Shown here in pieces: positions 26,748-35,129 of a stretch of 64,000 nt of DNA. This DNA is from Clostridium lundense DSM 17049 (GTDB taxonomy: Bacteria; Bacillota; Clostridia; Clostridiales; Clostridiaceae). The stretch lies in the NCBI RefSeq assembly GCF_000619945.1, contig NZ_JHVC01000001.1, forward strand, positions 715,517-779,516, written 5' to 3'. Made by a program: the position numbers and the translations under genes. Below the pieces are notes generated by a model. It searched no databases, was not told where the DNA came from, and was given only the letters and a program-made list of their open reading frames with translations. Numbering within the stretch: position 1 is the first letter of the stretch; each line of letters starts with the position of its first letter.

Positions 26748-26774
26748 AAACCTACCTAAAAAGGTAGGTTAAAC
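26748..26774 (-). terminator. Terminator after the primase gene
   Basis: AACCTACC and GGTAGGTT form a perfect stem; on the minus strand TTTTATTTT follows. It lies just after the primase stop. Confidence 0.85.
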
Positions 26775-26777
26775 TAT

Positions 26778-28835
26778 TTAAAGCGGGATAAAATTATCAT
26801 CATCAGTATCATCTGCAACATTAACTGCTTGCTTCCTGAATCTCGCTAACAACATCTCCCTTGCTTTTATTTTTTGTTCTACTCTTGCAATTATTAGTAA
26901 AATATTGTAAGGTAATTCTCCGTATCTTCTAACAAACTCTTTAAACAATTCTTCCTTACCATTTTCCTGCAAACTTGCTACTTCTGCATCTATATCTATT
27001 ACAAAATTCCCGGCTTCTTTTTCTGCAAGTTTAATTAATGTTGAAAACCAATCTGCTGTTCTTTCTGCGTTTGCATCGAAGGTGATTGCTTCTGCCACTG
27101 ATGGCTCTGCTAATTGTGTTCCGTTGTGAGTAGTATCATCACTCTCATTTTTCCATTCTTCTGCTTGTGCAGTCCAAAAATCTTTTCCATCATTATTATT
27201 CTTTTTATCTGTTTTATTTACTATCTTTACTTTATTACTATATTTACTATTATTGTAATCATCGAATGATAGAGCATTATTAATCATTCCTGAAATTATC
27301 TTACTTTCTGCTGTTTTTGTCTTTACTATTATATCTCCAAAATCTTTCCAACTCTTATACTGCACAAAAGACACTTTTTTAAATCCTTTTTTTATTAATC
27401 TATTATAAGCATGTATGTTTCCTTTTTTGCCTGCCTCATCCCCGTCATAAGCCATTACGATTTCTACATCAAGTCCAAATACTTTTTTTAGTATCTCTAC
27501 CTGTGCAGAAGATAAATCTTTTCCCAAACTGCTAACTACAGCTATATCACTAAATTTTTGTGCATATACTTTGATAGCATCTTTTGGACCTTCTGTTATT
27601 ACGACTTTCTTTATACCTTCCATGCCTACATATTTATAAGCAAGGTATAGATGTTGACTTTTGTTAAATCCTGACGTTGATAGTACCTTTTGAGATAATT
27701 TTTTAAATTTTTCTTCCTTGCGTTTTTTTGCACAGTCATCCTTATTATATTTGAAACTATTCCAATAAACTTTTTTGTAATGTTCGTCATTTTTTACAAA
27801 GCATTCCCTGTCAGCATCATTGTCAAAAATACTTCTTCCCTGAATCCCAACTATATTCCCTTTCAAATCTTTTATAACATAACATATTCTATATCTAAAA
27901 TCATTAATTTCTTTTGCTCCTGTTTTATTATTCCATGTATTCACAGTATCATCTCTGTACAATACATCACACTCTATTAAAACATCTTTAGTAAATCCTT
28001 TTTTATACATATAATTGTATTTTTCTACGCAGTTGCCAACAATACTTGGTAGATATTTATTAGCATAAGAACTACACTTTTTTACTGCATAATCTCCATT
28101 CTTTATTTTATTAATATCCGCATCATTACAATTTTTTAATGTATCCCATACCTCATCTATTATAGTTTCAATACTTCCATCATCACCAAATATTTGCCAT
28201 ATATCTCCTGTACCTATATTACACTTACCACCAACACAATTAACTAGGACAGATCCATTTTTATTTAAAAAGACTGCAAAATCTTCGTGTCCGCAAGAAG
28301 GACAATTAATTTTTATCATATCTTCGCCAAAAGCTAAATTATCTATCATTTTAAATTTATCTAATATCAGTAATAATCTATCTATTGTCCAACTTTTATC
28401 TAGTATTTGTTTCTTCCAACTTATTATATCTTTATCATACTCATCAATTTCTTCACTATTGGTATTATCCCAAGCATCTATGACTTCTTTTCTTAATCTC
28501 CACTTTAGGTCAGTTGCTTTAGATAGAGCAGTGTTAATAACATTATCTACTTTATCTTCCTGGATGTTTTTAGGAAGGTTTTTAAAATCCAATTTTTCTG
28601 CTATCTGCTTCCATAAATCGTAATTTAGTTTTACATATTTATATGCCCAACTATTGCCACCTTTTGTATAGTAGTTATAGTTTTTTAGGTTTTCAAAATT
28701 AAAATCACTTTGAAGTAGCTCTGCTACTGCACTATTGACAACGTAATTAAAATCTAATTTATCTCCGTTAAAAATAGTATTATATTTGTTTATTATCATA
28801 TTATAAGTTTCGATTTGATCTTTAAATAATCTCAT
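26778..28835 (-). CDS. TOPRIM DNA primase of the mobile element
   Basis: A 685-residue protein. A zinc-binding region (CPSCGHEDFAVF...CVGGKC, near residues 180-210) is followed by a TOPRIM core with VVITEGPKDAIKVYA (catalytic Glu) and MAYDGDEAGKKGN (DxD-type Asp residues), near 390-470. This is the layout of DnaG-like primases of phages and plasmids, here with a long unrelated N-terminal region and no helicase motif in the C-terminal 200 residues. It probably starts replication of the excised element. ATG at 28835 is chosen over a GTG overlapping the GGGAG site. Confidence 0.85.
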   Translation of the reverse strand: MRLFKDQIETYNMIINKYNTIFNGDKLDFNYVVNSAVAELLQSDFNFENLKNYNYYTKGGNSWAYKYVKLNYDLWKQIAEKLDFKNLPKNIQEDKVDNVINTALSKATDLKWRLRKEVIDAWDNTNSEEIDEYDKDIISWKKQILDKSWTIDRLLLILDKFKMIDNLAFGEDMIKINCPSCGHEDFAVFLNKNGSVLVNCVGGKCNIGTGDIWQIFGDDGSIETIIDEVWDTLKNCNDADINKIKNGDYAVKKCSSYANKYLPSIVGNCVEKYNYMYKKGFTKDVLIECDVLYRDDTVNTWNNKTGAKEINDFRYRICYVIKDLKGNIVGIQGRSIFDNDADRECFVKNDEHYKKVYWNSFKYNKDDCAKKRKEEKFKKLSQKVLSTSGFNKSQHLYLAYKYVGMEGIKKVVITEGPKDAIKVYAQKFSDIAVVSSLGKDLSSAQVEILKKVFGLDVEIVMAYDGDEAGKKGNIHAYNRLIKKGFKKVSFVQYKSWKDFGDIIVKTKTAESKIISGMINNALSFDDYNNSKYSNKVKIVNKTDKKNNNDGKDFWTAQAEEWKNESDDTTHNGTQLAEPSVAEAITFDANAERTADWFSTLIKLAEKEAGNFVIDIDAEVASLQENGKEELFKEFVRRYGELPYNILLIIARVEQKIKAREMLLARFRKQAVNVADDTDDDNFIPL

Positions 28836-28949
28836 ACATACCACGCTCCCTTTTATCTTATATTTTAATCTGACTGGTCAGGTCAGATATGTACTGCATT
28901 ACTGCTATGAGATGTGGTTTATGTATAAGAGGCTTAATTCAAAGCCCCG

Positions 28950-29435
28950 TTATTCTTCGTCTATCTTCTTCTTTAATTCTTTTAAAGATATTTCTTTTCC
29001 TCGATCGTCTACCATATATACATCTATTGTACTTTTTGTTTGTATTACACTATTATCTATTATACAAAAAGTTTTTATTTTAATCGTAAGCTCAATTTCA
29101 ATATCAGATATATAGTAATAATTAGTTATAATATCTGTATTTAGGAAACTTATACCACCGCCGAGTGATGTGTTATCGTTATATAAATCAGTTTCTCCAT
29201 CATCACTATCTGCGTTACATATAAACTCATATATTTTTATTAATTTTATAACTCTATTTATTTCATATGCGAGTGCATCACTATAGCAATCATCATCGCA
29301 TTTATGCTCATAATCATTGGCATATTCTTCGTAACAATATAATTTAGTTATACTTGTAAATTCTCTATCTTTTGTATTGTCTATTATATCATTGTATAAT
29401 TCCGTAAATTGTTCTAGTGTTAATTCTTTTAACAT
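28950..29435 (-). CDS. Unknown acidic protein of the mobile element
   Basis: A 161-residue protein rich in Asp, Glu and Tyr, with no membrane segment. Residues about 45-52 hold the Cys cluster KCDDDCYSD; the C-terminal half looks beta-rich with a helical tail (KEISLKELKKKIDEE). No family recognised. Its leader (GGGAG then GGTATGTATG) is almost the same as that of the primase gene downstream, which argues that both are real and regulated alike. It lies 114 bp before the primase start. Confidence 0.65.
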   Translation of the reverse strand: MLKELTLEQFTELYNDIIDNTKDREFTSITKLYCYEEYANDYEHKCDDDCYSDALAYEINRVIKLIKIYEFICNADSDDGETDLYNDNTSLGGGISFLNTDIITNYYYISDIEIELTIKIKTFCIIDNSVIQTKSTIDVYMVDDRGKEISLKELKKKIDEE

Positions 29436-29629
29436 ACATACCACTCCCTTTACTTTTTTATCATGCTTTATAAAAAAGCCTTATGTATTGGCGGTAGGAG
29501 TAACCGCCTCTCCTTATCTTGTATACATATTAGGATAAGATTTTCTGCAAAATCAAGTATTTCTGCAAAATTTTTTGAAATATTTTTCTTGAGATTATAA
29601 TAGCACTATCGTACAGACAAAGTCTAATT

Positions 29630-29938
29630 TTACTCTATATATCCACCTTGTTTTAGATATGTGTAAATAACCATTCTTAAAAATTTACTTGGTTTTACAT
29701 TTTCTTTTTGCACAAGCTCTGTTATACGCTCATATTCCTTATCATTTAAAGTTATAACTATCTTTCTTGCTCCTTCAGTTACAAATAGGTAATCATCCTC
29801 TAATTTATCTGGTAATTTATTAAACACAGTATTTAACACAATCTTCGTGGCAGGTATTTTTTTCTCTTCTGCTATTTTGAATAGAATTTCGTGGCAAGTA
29901 GGGGATATAAGTGTCCATACTTTATTCTCTTTTTTCAT
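29630..29938 (-). CDS. Ribbon-helix-helix-like DNA-binding protein
   Basis: A 102-residue protein with what look like two ribbon-helix-helix units: KVWTLISPTCHEILFKIAEE...KIVLNTVFNKL (residues 6-42) and RKIVITLNDKEYERITELVQKE...SKFLRMVIYTYLKQ (57-96). The second is the clearer CopG/Arc-type pattern (strand, two helices). Such proteins are regulators or relaxosome/partition accessory factors on mobile elements. The start follows GAGGTGATGCGAT, a leader shared with other genes of the element. Confidence 0.65.
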   Translation of the reverse strand: MKKENKVWTLISPTCHEILFKIAEEKKIPATKIVLNTVFNKLPDKLEDDYLFVTEGARKIVITLNDKEYERITELVQKENVKPSKFLRMVIYTYLKQGGYIE

Positions 29939-30179
29939 ATCGCATCACCTCTCTGTTTCTTTCTTTATATACATAGTAAAAAAAGATGAAATATAAAGTC
30001 AAGTTTTTCTTGCAATATTTTTTGAATAAAAATTGACTTAAAATTACTCGAATGGTATAATATAGATATAAAATATAATAAAAACTATTGATAACGGAGC
30101 AAAATGTGCTGTTAAACCTATGAGTAAGACAACCAGTAAAAATAGATAATTCTATGGATAAGAAAAGGAGATGGTTCAT

Positions 30180-30413
30180 ATGATAAAACCTATGGATAAG
30201 ACAACAAACAGAGGTAGAGTAGTAGATACTAAATTGGTACAATGCAGAGATGGCTTCACATATAACATAAATAGAGTAAGATCAGGAGTTATAGATACAG
30301 TAAATTTATCTTACACAACAAAGAGCGGAGTAAGGACAGTAAGTAAAAAAATACCATCCTTACTTGGATGGATTGGACAGGCAGTATTGGAATTTGCTAT
30401 CCCGTTAATGTAG
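30180..30413 (+). CDS. Small basic protein of the mobile element, divergently transcribed
   Basis: A 77-residue protein starting MIKPMDKTTNRGRVVDTKLV and ending with a hydrophobic helix-like segment LLGWIGQAVLEFAIPLM. AAAGGAG is nine bases before the ATG, and a perfect terminator follows the stop. It is one of few plus-strand genes in the left two-thirds of the element. No family recognised. Part of its start region is duplicated upstream (30112-30135). Confidence 0.65.
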   Translation: MIKPMDKTTNRGRVVDTKLVQCRDGFTYNINRVRSGVIDTVNLSYTTKSGVRTVSKKIPSLLGWIGQAVLEFAIPLM

Positions 30414-30414
30414 T

Positions 30415-30440
30415 GAGGTCTTTCGACCTCTTTTTATTTT
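30415..30440 (+). terminator. Terminator after the small plus-strand gene
   Basis: GAGGTC (30415-30420), loop TTTC, GACCTC (30425-30430), then TTTTT. Confidence 0.9.
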
Positions 30441-30710
30441 TTAAGAAGGTCAACGTGATGTTGACGAAGATAAAAAGATAGATTAAAAAAATATTTAGAT
30501 TTAAGAATAGATAAAAATAATACAGACTATAAAATAACCAAAAACACGATTTATTGACTAAAATACGTTATTAAAGACGATTGCATCAAAATAGATCTAT
30601 ATTAATTCGTTTTTCTCCGAATAGATAATATATCTATTATTATCTTCTAAAGACTGTAGGCTTTTAAAAACCAAAAACGTTTTTAGAAGATGTTTTTAAG
30701 ATTAGTTCGT

Positions 30711-30770
30711 ATTAATAGAAACTAATGGGAATTAATAATAACTAATTCATATTAATAGAAACTAATATAA
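30711..30770. repeat. Iteron array: three 20-bp direct repeats
   Basis: Three head-to-tail units with exact 20-bp spacing: ATTAATAGAAACTAATGGGA, ATTAATAATAACTAATTCAT and ATTAATAGAAACTAATATAA, with a common ATTAATA-nn-AACTAAT. The 300-bp region before it is very AT-rich and has no gene. The layout suggests a replication origin or a binding array for an element regulator. Confidence 0.65.
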
Positions 30771-30771
30771 A

Positions 30772-30933
30772 TTATTTTTCTCCTTTTGCAACACTTACTA
30801 TTCGTTTATATAATCTATCCTTATATTCTCGATTCATCTCTGGCAATTTTTCTATTATCATCTTTTTTAATGCAGTTGTTGGTGGCTTGACCTTCACAAG
30901 TGGCTCTTTATCTGTATTTTTATTTATATACAT
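30772..30933 (-). CDS. Small basic protein of the mobile element, 53 residues
   Basis: Starts MYINKNTDKEPLVKVKPPTT and ends RIVSVAKGEK. The ATG at 30933 has GGAGGTG upstream; the longer frame from 31014 would overlap the restriction gene and has no ribosome site. Helical and Lys-rich, no family recognised. Its stop codon adjoins the iteron array. Confidence 0.55.
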   Translation of the reverse strand: MYINKNTDKEPLVKVKPPTTALKKMIIEKLPEMNREYKDRLYKRIVSVAKGEK

Positions 30934-31000
30934 CTTCAAACACCTCCATATTTTTATTTTATCATAAAAATAAAAGAAGATAGCTTGTACCATCTTCTTT

Positions 31001-31954
31001 TTACCACGGCTCATGATGCGTATATAATGCTGGTGGAATACCAGTTAAATTAACATCAAATTTTAGGCTAGATTCTACTAATGTAGCTGCACTATGTATT
31101 CGCATTGAAACAGTCCAGCCATTATCACAGGTTGCAATTATAGTATTCTTCGATCTTGGCTTATAGCTGATGTCAAAAAACTTTGTTGGCAACACTAATT
31201 TAGGAATTACAGTTTGTGGTTTTATTTTGCCAGCACTTCTATTAAGAGTGCCATACATATTAAAAACGGAAATTTGAGTAACTTTTTTACTCTCTTTGCT
31301 AATAACTTTATAGAAGTCATTAACACCTAATAGATAGCTTAAAAATCTTTGCGGAACAATCTCTGGATATTCTGCTTCTAATCTCTTTAATTCTTTCACA
31401 AAAGCATTTAAAATCGGCACATATACATTATCATCTTTACTAGGAATTGCTTTCCACTCAATTTTATTTTTCTTTAATTCTGTTAGTCTATCAAAAATCG
31501 GTTCGATCTCTTTAAAGTATGTATCTGAACACGGTATTCCCAGCCACTTATCACCAAAATCTAATGTTTTTGAAAGTCTGGAATGCTTAACTGCAGCGTG
31601 ATTATGTTTACAACTTATTCCTATCTCCCAATCCTTGTCTTTACGGATAGCAAGTACATCCCTTACGTCACCTTCCATCCCTTTTTTGTCAGCTTGTAAT
31701 GTAAGGTATAACTTATTGCCTGTAGAATTTTGAAGTAGTGGTTCTAATCGAACAATAACTCTTACTGCTGCCTGTGCAGCCTTATCCATTTTGGATTGTA
31801 AATCTAAAGATAGATTGCAATAATCTGATTTAGCATTAGACACAGCTCCATTATCAGATATTTCTACTTCATTATTTTCACTTTTTAAATATCCTTCAAA
31901 GGCTTTAAGACAAGCATACTCAAAGCCTTTTCCGGTCTTTGTTTGAATAGCCAT
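31001..31954 (-). CDS. HaeIII-family type II restriction endonuclease
   Basis: A 317-residue protein. The segment GDVRDVLAIRKDKDWEIGIS followed by CKHNHAAVKHSRLS (near residues 135-170) fits the HaeIII endonuclease family, with an acidic pair and a Lys forming a PD-(D/E)xK-type site. The partner methyltransferase ends directly before it: its stop codon and this ATG are contiguous, so translation is coupled. It should cut unmethylated host or invader DNA; GGCC is the expected site for the family but the specificity is not proven. Confidence 0.85.
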   Translation of the reverse strand: MAIQTKTGKGFEYACLKAFEGYLKSENNEVEISDNGAVSNAKSDYCNLSLDLQSKMDKAAQAAVRVIVRLEPLLQNSTGNKLYLTLQADKKGMEGDVRDVLAIRKDKDWEIGISCKHNHAAVKHSRLSKTLDFGDKWLGIPCSDTYFKEIEPIFDRLTELKKNKIEWKAIPSKDDNVYVPILNAFVKELKRLEAEYPEIVPQRFLSYLLGVNDFYKVISKESKKVTQISVFNMYGTLNRSAGKIKPQTVIPKLVLPTKFFDISYKPRSKNTIIATCDNGWTVSMRIHSAATLVESSLKFDVNLTGIPPALYTHHEPW

Positions 31955-32956
31955 TTACAACACTTCCAATACACTTCTTTTTTCACCATATATACACTTA
32001 TCTAATTCTCCATGTACAGCAGAAGCTACAACCTCTGCCAATTTTACAGGCACAGCATTCCCAATTTGCTTATACTTGGATGTTAGGTTGCCTGCAAAAT
32101 ACATCCCCTGTGGGAATGTCTGTATAGCAGCACACTCCTGCCAACTTAATCTCCTAGTTACTCCGTTATCCCCGAATTTCCACAAGTCTGTATCTAATTT
32201 TATCATATCTGGGCTTTCAGGATGTATGGGAACTTGCTTTGCCATTGCAGGAATTGTATAACTTACCTCATGCCAATTTCTCTTTCTATTACGACTCATA
32301 AAACGACTTGAATATGAGGCATTACAAATATCATGTGTGCCTGGTTTGGGCAAATCACGCAACGCTTCCTGGAGTGTCATTTTATAGTTAAAAGGCTTTG
32401 GAAATTCAAATCTTTTAACTTTTAAATCTTTTCTGAAGCCAACCATAAGCACTCTCCAACGGTCTTGAGGAACTCCATAATCTGCGGCATTGACCAAGTT
32501 TGGATATACGTCATAACCACGCTCCGAAAAATCCTCGATGATTGCCTCTATTATTGCTCCGTCTCCTAAAGTCAAAATTCCCTTAACATTTTCCGCAATA
32601 AAGGCATAAGGTTGATTAATACCAAGCAACTTAACAAAATACCTATATAAAGTATTTCGCTTATCATCAATCTTACGTGGACCGGCCAGCGAAAATCCTT
32701 GGCATGGAAAACCTCCCACAATTATGTCAGATTTTGGAACAGTATCAAAACCTATCTTACCTATATCTCCGCATACAACATCTGACCCAGACCAAGCCTT
32801 GTGTGTTTCACAAGCATCCACATCTATGTCATTAGCCCAAATAGTCTTGAAGCCTTGATTATGCAGTCCCATATCTAATCCGCCAGCTCCCGAAAAAAGT
32901 GAAACTACACTGTAAATATGTTTAAAATTAGGATTTATATATTTAATATCGCCCAT
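31955..32956 (-). CDS. DNA (cytosine-5) methyltransferase, HaeIII type
   Basis: A 333-residue C5 methyltransferase with all main motifs: I (SLFSGAGGLDMG), IV (GGFPCQGFS with catalytic Cys), VI (ENVKG), VIII (RWRVLMVGFR) and X (YKQIGNAVPV). The variable region FMSRNRKRNWHEVSYTIPA resembles the corresponding part of M.HaeIII as I recall it, which modifies the inner C of GGCC. It protects DNA from the coupled endonuclease. AAAGGAGG lies upstream of the ATG at 32956. Confidence 0.93.
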   Translation of the reverse strand: MGDIKYINPNFKHIYSVVSLFSGAGGLDMGLHNQGFKTIWANDIDVDACETHKAWSGSDVVCGDIGKIGFDTVPKSDIIVGGFPCQGFSLAGPRKIDDKRNTLYRYFVKLLGINQPYAFIAENVKGILTLGDGAIIEAIIEDFSERGYDVYPNLVNAADYGVPQDRWRVLMVGFRKDLKVKRFEFPKPFNYKMTLQEALRDLPKPGTHDICNASYSSRFMSRNRKRNWHEVSYTIPAMAKQVPIHPESPDMIKLDTDLWKFGDNGVTRRLSWQECAAIQTFPQGMYFAGNLTSKYKQIGNAVPVKLAEVVASAVHGELDKCIYGEKRSVLEVL

Positions 32957-33099
32957 AAATATCAATATCCTCCTTTGTATCTAATATAATAAATATATTG
33001 CTACGAATAATTTTATATGTAAATATATATATCTATATTTATCTATTAGTTTAACATAATACGTAAAAATTTAGAACAATTTTGTGCAAAAAGTAAATC

Positions 33100-33122
33100 C
33101 GCCTATAATAAGGCGGTGTATT
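33100..33122 (-). terminator. Possible terminator after the SANT-like gene
   Basis: CCGCC / GGCGG stem with a short AT loop; on the minus strand the following sequence is only moderately T-rich. Confidence 0.4.
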
Positions 33123-33166
33123 ATTAATCTTTTATTTATAAAAAATAGAATATTGGTAGACTATTC

Positions 33167-33979
33167 TCAACGGAAGAGAGTTTGGCTACAATATAGTTGC
33201 CTATAAGCCTTTGCAGCCCTTATCCGTCTCTTTAATGTATCTTCATCATAATCTTGCATTATCCTAACTATCTCCCCAACCTGATTATCTAATTTTAAAG
33301 CTATCTGTAATAAATGCTTTGTATTAAGTTCTTTTATACTTAAATCTGCTATTATTTTATTTATATCTTCGATTTCAGCTTCTAACAATTCCGCCGCTTC
33401 TTGCGTTGTTATTTTTTTATGATATTTTCTCTCTTTTTTATAAATATAAGTCCAGGTCGCCTTTTTTTCATAATTATCTTCTCGTATCTGTATATCTTCC
33501 TTGTTTTCGTCTTCTAATTCTGTCCCTTCAATGAGTCCAGCCATTTGTAACATCCTATTTTGCAAGTAACTTCCAAACTCGATTTTACCTGCACTATAAT
33601 GCATTTGTGCATCTTTTGTAATAGGCAGACAATAAGCTACCTTAAAATAAAAATCCTCAAGCTCTTCATAACAACTCTGTCTTATATCAGATATTTTAGC
33701 AAGTATGCTGTTATTAGAGCGCCACGGATAATACTTTTTGAACTCCTCTGCCATGGCTGTACAACTATAACACTCTACAGTATATTTAAATACTAACCTC
33801 TTGAATTGCTCATTTTCCTCTTCTGTCCACTTATCTCCCTTTTTACTATAAAATACTTTGTTTGGCTTATTTAAATAATCAACATATGGCTGTATTTTAG
33901 TCTTAATTTCTTCCGGTGTCCAATCAGGTTTAGAAGATTGTTGTTTTTGTTGTTTATTAAAATTAATTACTTTTGCCAT
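33167..33979 (-). CDS. Unknown protein with SANT/Myb-like N-terminal region
   Basis: A 270-residue protein. Residues about 48-105 (KWTEEENEQFKRLVFKY...MAEEFKKYYPWRSNNSILAKISDIR) have the spacing of a Myb/SANT-type three-helix DNA-binding unit, with aromatic residues at the W-x(n)-Y/F-x(n)-W positions. The rest is mainly helical and charged (KKITTQEAAELLEAEIEDINKII). The family is not recognised. It is a candidate regulator or replication factor of the element, upstream of the R-M operon in transcription order. A SANT call from sequence by eye is tentative. Confidence 0.55.
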   Translation of the reverse strand: MAKVINFNKQQKQQSSKPDWTPEEIKTKIQPYVDYLNKPNKVFYSKKGDKWTEEENEQFKRLVFKYTVECYSCTAMAEEFKKYYPWRSNNSILAKISDIRQSCYEELEDFYFKVAYCLPITKDAQMHYSAGKIEFGSYLQNRMLQMAGLIEGTELEDENKEDIQIREDNYEKKATWTYIYKKERKYHKKITTQEAAELLEAEIEDINKIIADLSIKELNTKHLLQIALKLDNQVGEIVRIMQDYDEDTLKRRIRAAKAYRQLYCSQTLFR

Positions 33980-34080
33980 CAAAAATCTCTTTCTTCCTCT
34001 TATATAATCTTATAATACATAAATTATTTTAGCAAAATTCGCCAACAAATTTCAAGGAACTCTATAGAAATAAGGAGCGG

Positions 34081-34167
34081 TTATTTATCCGCTCCAAAAA
34101 TATACTTTACTTCATCTACTATTTTTCTTATAAAACCTTTTTTATCTGCTGTATTATCCATAGACAT
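34081..34167 (-). CDS. Very small ORF, 28 residues
   Basis: Encodes MSMDNTADKKGFIRKIVDEV and eight more residues. GGGG lies a few bases upstream of the ATG. Amphipathic helix-like. It may be a real microprotein of the element; evidence is only the ribosome site and composition. Confidence 0.3.
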   Translation of the reverse strand: MSMDNTADKKGFIRKIVDEVKYIFGADK

Positions 34168-34221
34168 CGGCCCCTTTCTGTTGATTGGTTATCTAAAGTT
34201 GTTCTATAGTTAAAAAAGAAG

Positions 34222-34242
34222 AGGCTCGAAAGCCTATCGAAA
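34222..34242 (-). terminator. Possible terminator in the element
   Basis: AGGCT, loop TTCG, AGCCT on the minus strand, then CTTCTTTTTT. Confidence 0.5.
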
Positions 34243-34287
34243 CTATTTGTAACGGATAAGTATTGGTTGTTGTCAGTTATGTATATT

Positions 34288-34305
34288 AGCACCGTTAACG
34301 GTGCT
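34288..34305. promoter_or_regulatory. Perfect 18-bp palindrome
   Basis: AGCACCGTTAACGGTGCT is exactly self-complementary and unusually GC-rich for this region. No T-run follows, so an operator is more likely than a terminator. Confidence 0.5.
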
Positions 34306-34374
34306 CTGTATTTATATTTGTCCACATTTACCGAAAGTCTACTTTTACCACATTTCGTACATTTGGTACAAATA

Positions 34375-34414
34375 TAATTATTACAAGATTACTTATTGTA
34401 ATTATTACAAGATT
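34375..34414. repeat. Two 16-bp direct repeats, 24-bp period
   Basis: TAATTATTACAAGATT occurs at 34375-34390 and 34399-34414. It lies in a gene-poor stretch (34168-34606) together with the palindrome and several hairpins, so it may be a second regulatory or replication site of the element. Confidence 0.55.
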
Positions 34415-34557
34415 GCCTTATAATACTTTTAATAATATGCTTTAGAAATTGGTATTAAGCTTAACCGACTTCTGGAGTGCTTTAAATAGGTGTTTAAGTA
34501 TCAGAATGAAATGATCTGGCGATAGCGGTCTGCCCGGATCGTTTTACTTTTTTGCAA

Positions 34558-34583
34558 TAAAAAACACCGCAGTAGCGGTGGAT
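34558..34583 (-). terminator. Terminator in the element, minus strand
   Basis: CCACCGC, loop TACT, GCGGTG, then TTTTTTA on the minus strand; it follows the 64-residue ORF. Confidence 0.75.
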
Positions 34584-34606
34584 ATTACATTTTTGTGGTA
34601 TAATAT

Positions 34607-34801
34607 TCATGTGACCTGTAGTGCGTATAGGTTATTAGAGGTTATTAGAAGATGATGAGTGAGCGCCAAACTTAACTCATCATTTTTCTTTTTTATTAAT
34701 CTATTCTTTTGTTTATCTATTTTACAGATCCTATCTATTTTCTCCTGCACAGCTCTTTTCTCCTTTTGCGTCGGCTGCGGAAGAGGCTGTTTCATTTTCA
34801 T
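34607..34801 (-). CDS. Small basic protein of the mobile element, 64 residues
   Basis: Starts MKMKQPLPQPTQKEKRAVQE, then a Lys-rich helical region. The leader GGGAGTGATGCGATATG is shared with the RHH gene and the HTH gene of the element, which supports that this ORF is translated. No family recognised. A terminator follows it closely. Confidence 0.5.
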   Translation of the reverse strand: MKMKQPLPQPTQKEKRAVQEKIDRICKIDKQKNRLIKKKNDELSLALTHHLLITSNNLYALQVT

Positions 34802-35129
34802 ATCGCATCACTCCCTTTTGTTTTGATATGTATCTCACCATAAAGTTTTCAAGGTGGCGAGGAAGAAGAGGTTCTTTAAATAAAAATTCATAAAAAATAT
34901 GTTTTATCCATAGTTTACATATAATAATCAAATATCTTAATCATATGTGATTATAAGTGCTATTACATAATACTTAACTCCAAATTCCAATCTGCCTTAC
35001 CATTTGTTATATTAGGATTAATGCCATATTTATTAGCTAGTTCCTTCCAGTTCTGTCGCTGGAGATCATTTAGAGAGGAGATAGGGGATATATTATACCC
35101 TTGTATGCAGACCGCCTTATGGCGGTTGA
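34802..35129. other. Gap without a convincing gene
   Basis: An ORF at 34963-35160 (minus) begins at a TTG inside the end of the HTH gene and has no ribosome site. A small GC hairpin with AGACCGCC / GGCGGT lies near 35110-35127. Nothing else is supported. Confidence 0.4.

Noticed and set aside
29922..30242. 106-residue minus-strand ORF
   Set aside because: It overlaps the divergent small gene on the opposite strand and the start of the RHH gene; the sequence is Tyr/Phe-rich as in antisense frames.
31001..32956. Orphan methyltransferase as an anti-restriction gene
   Set aside because: A matching endonuclease with intact motifs is translated directly after it, so a full R-M pair is the simpler reading.
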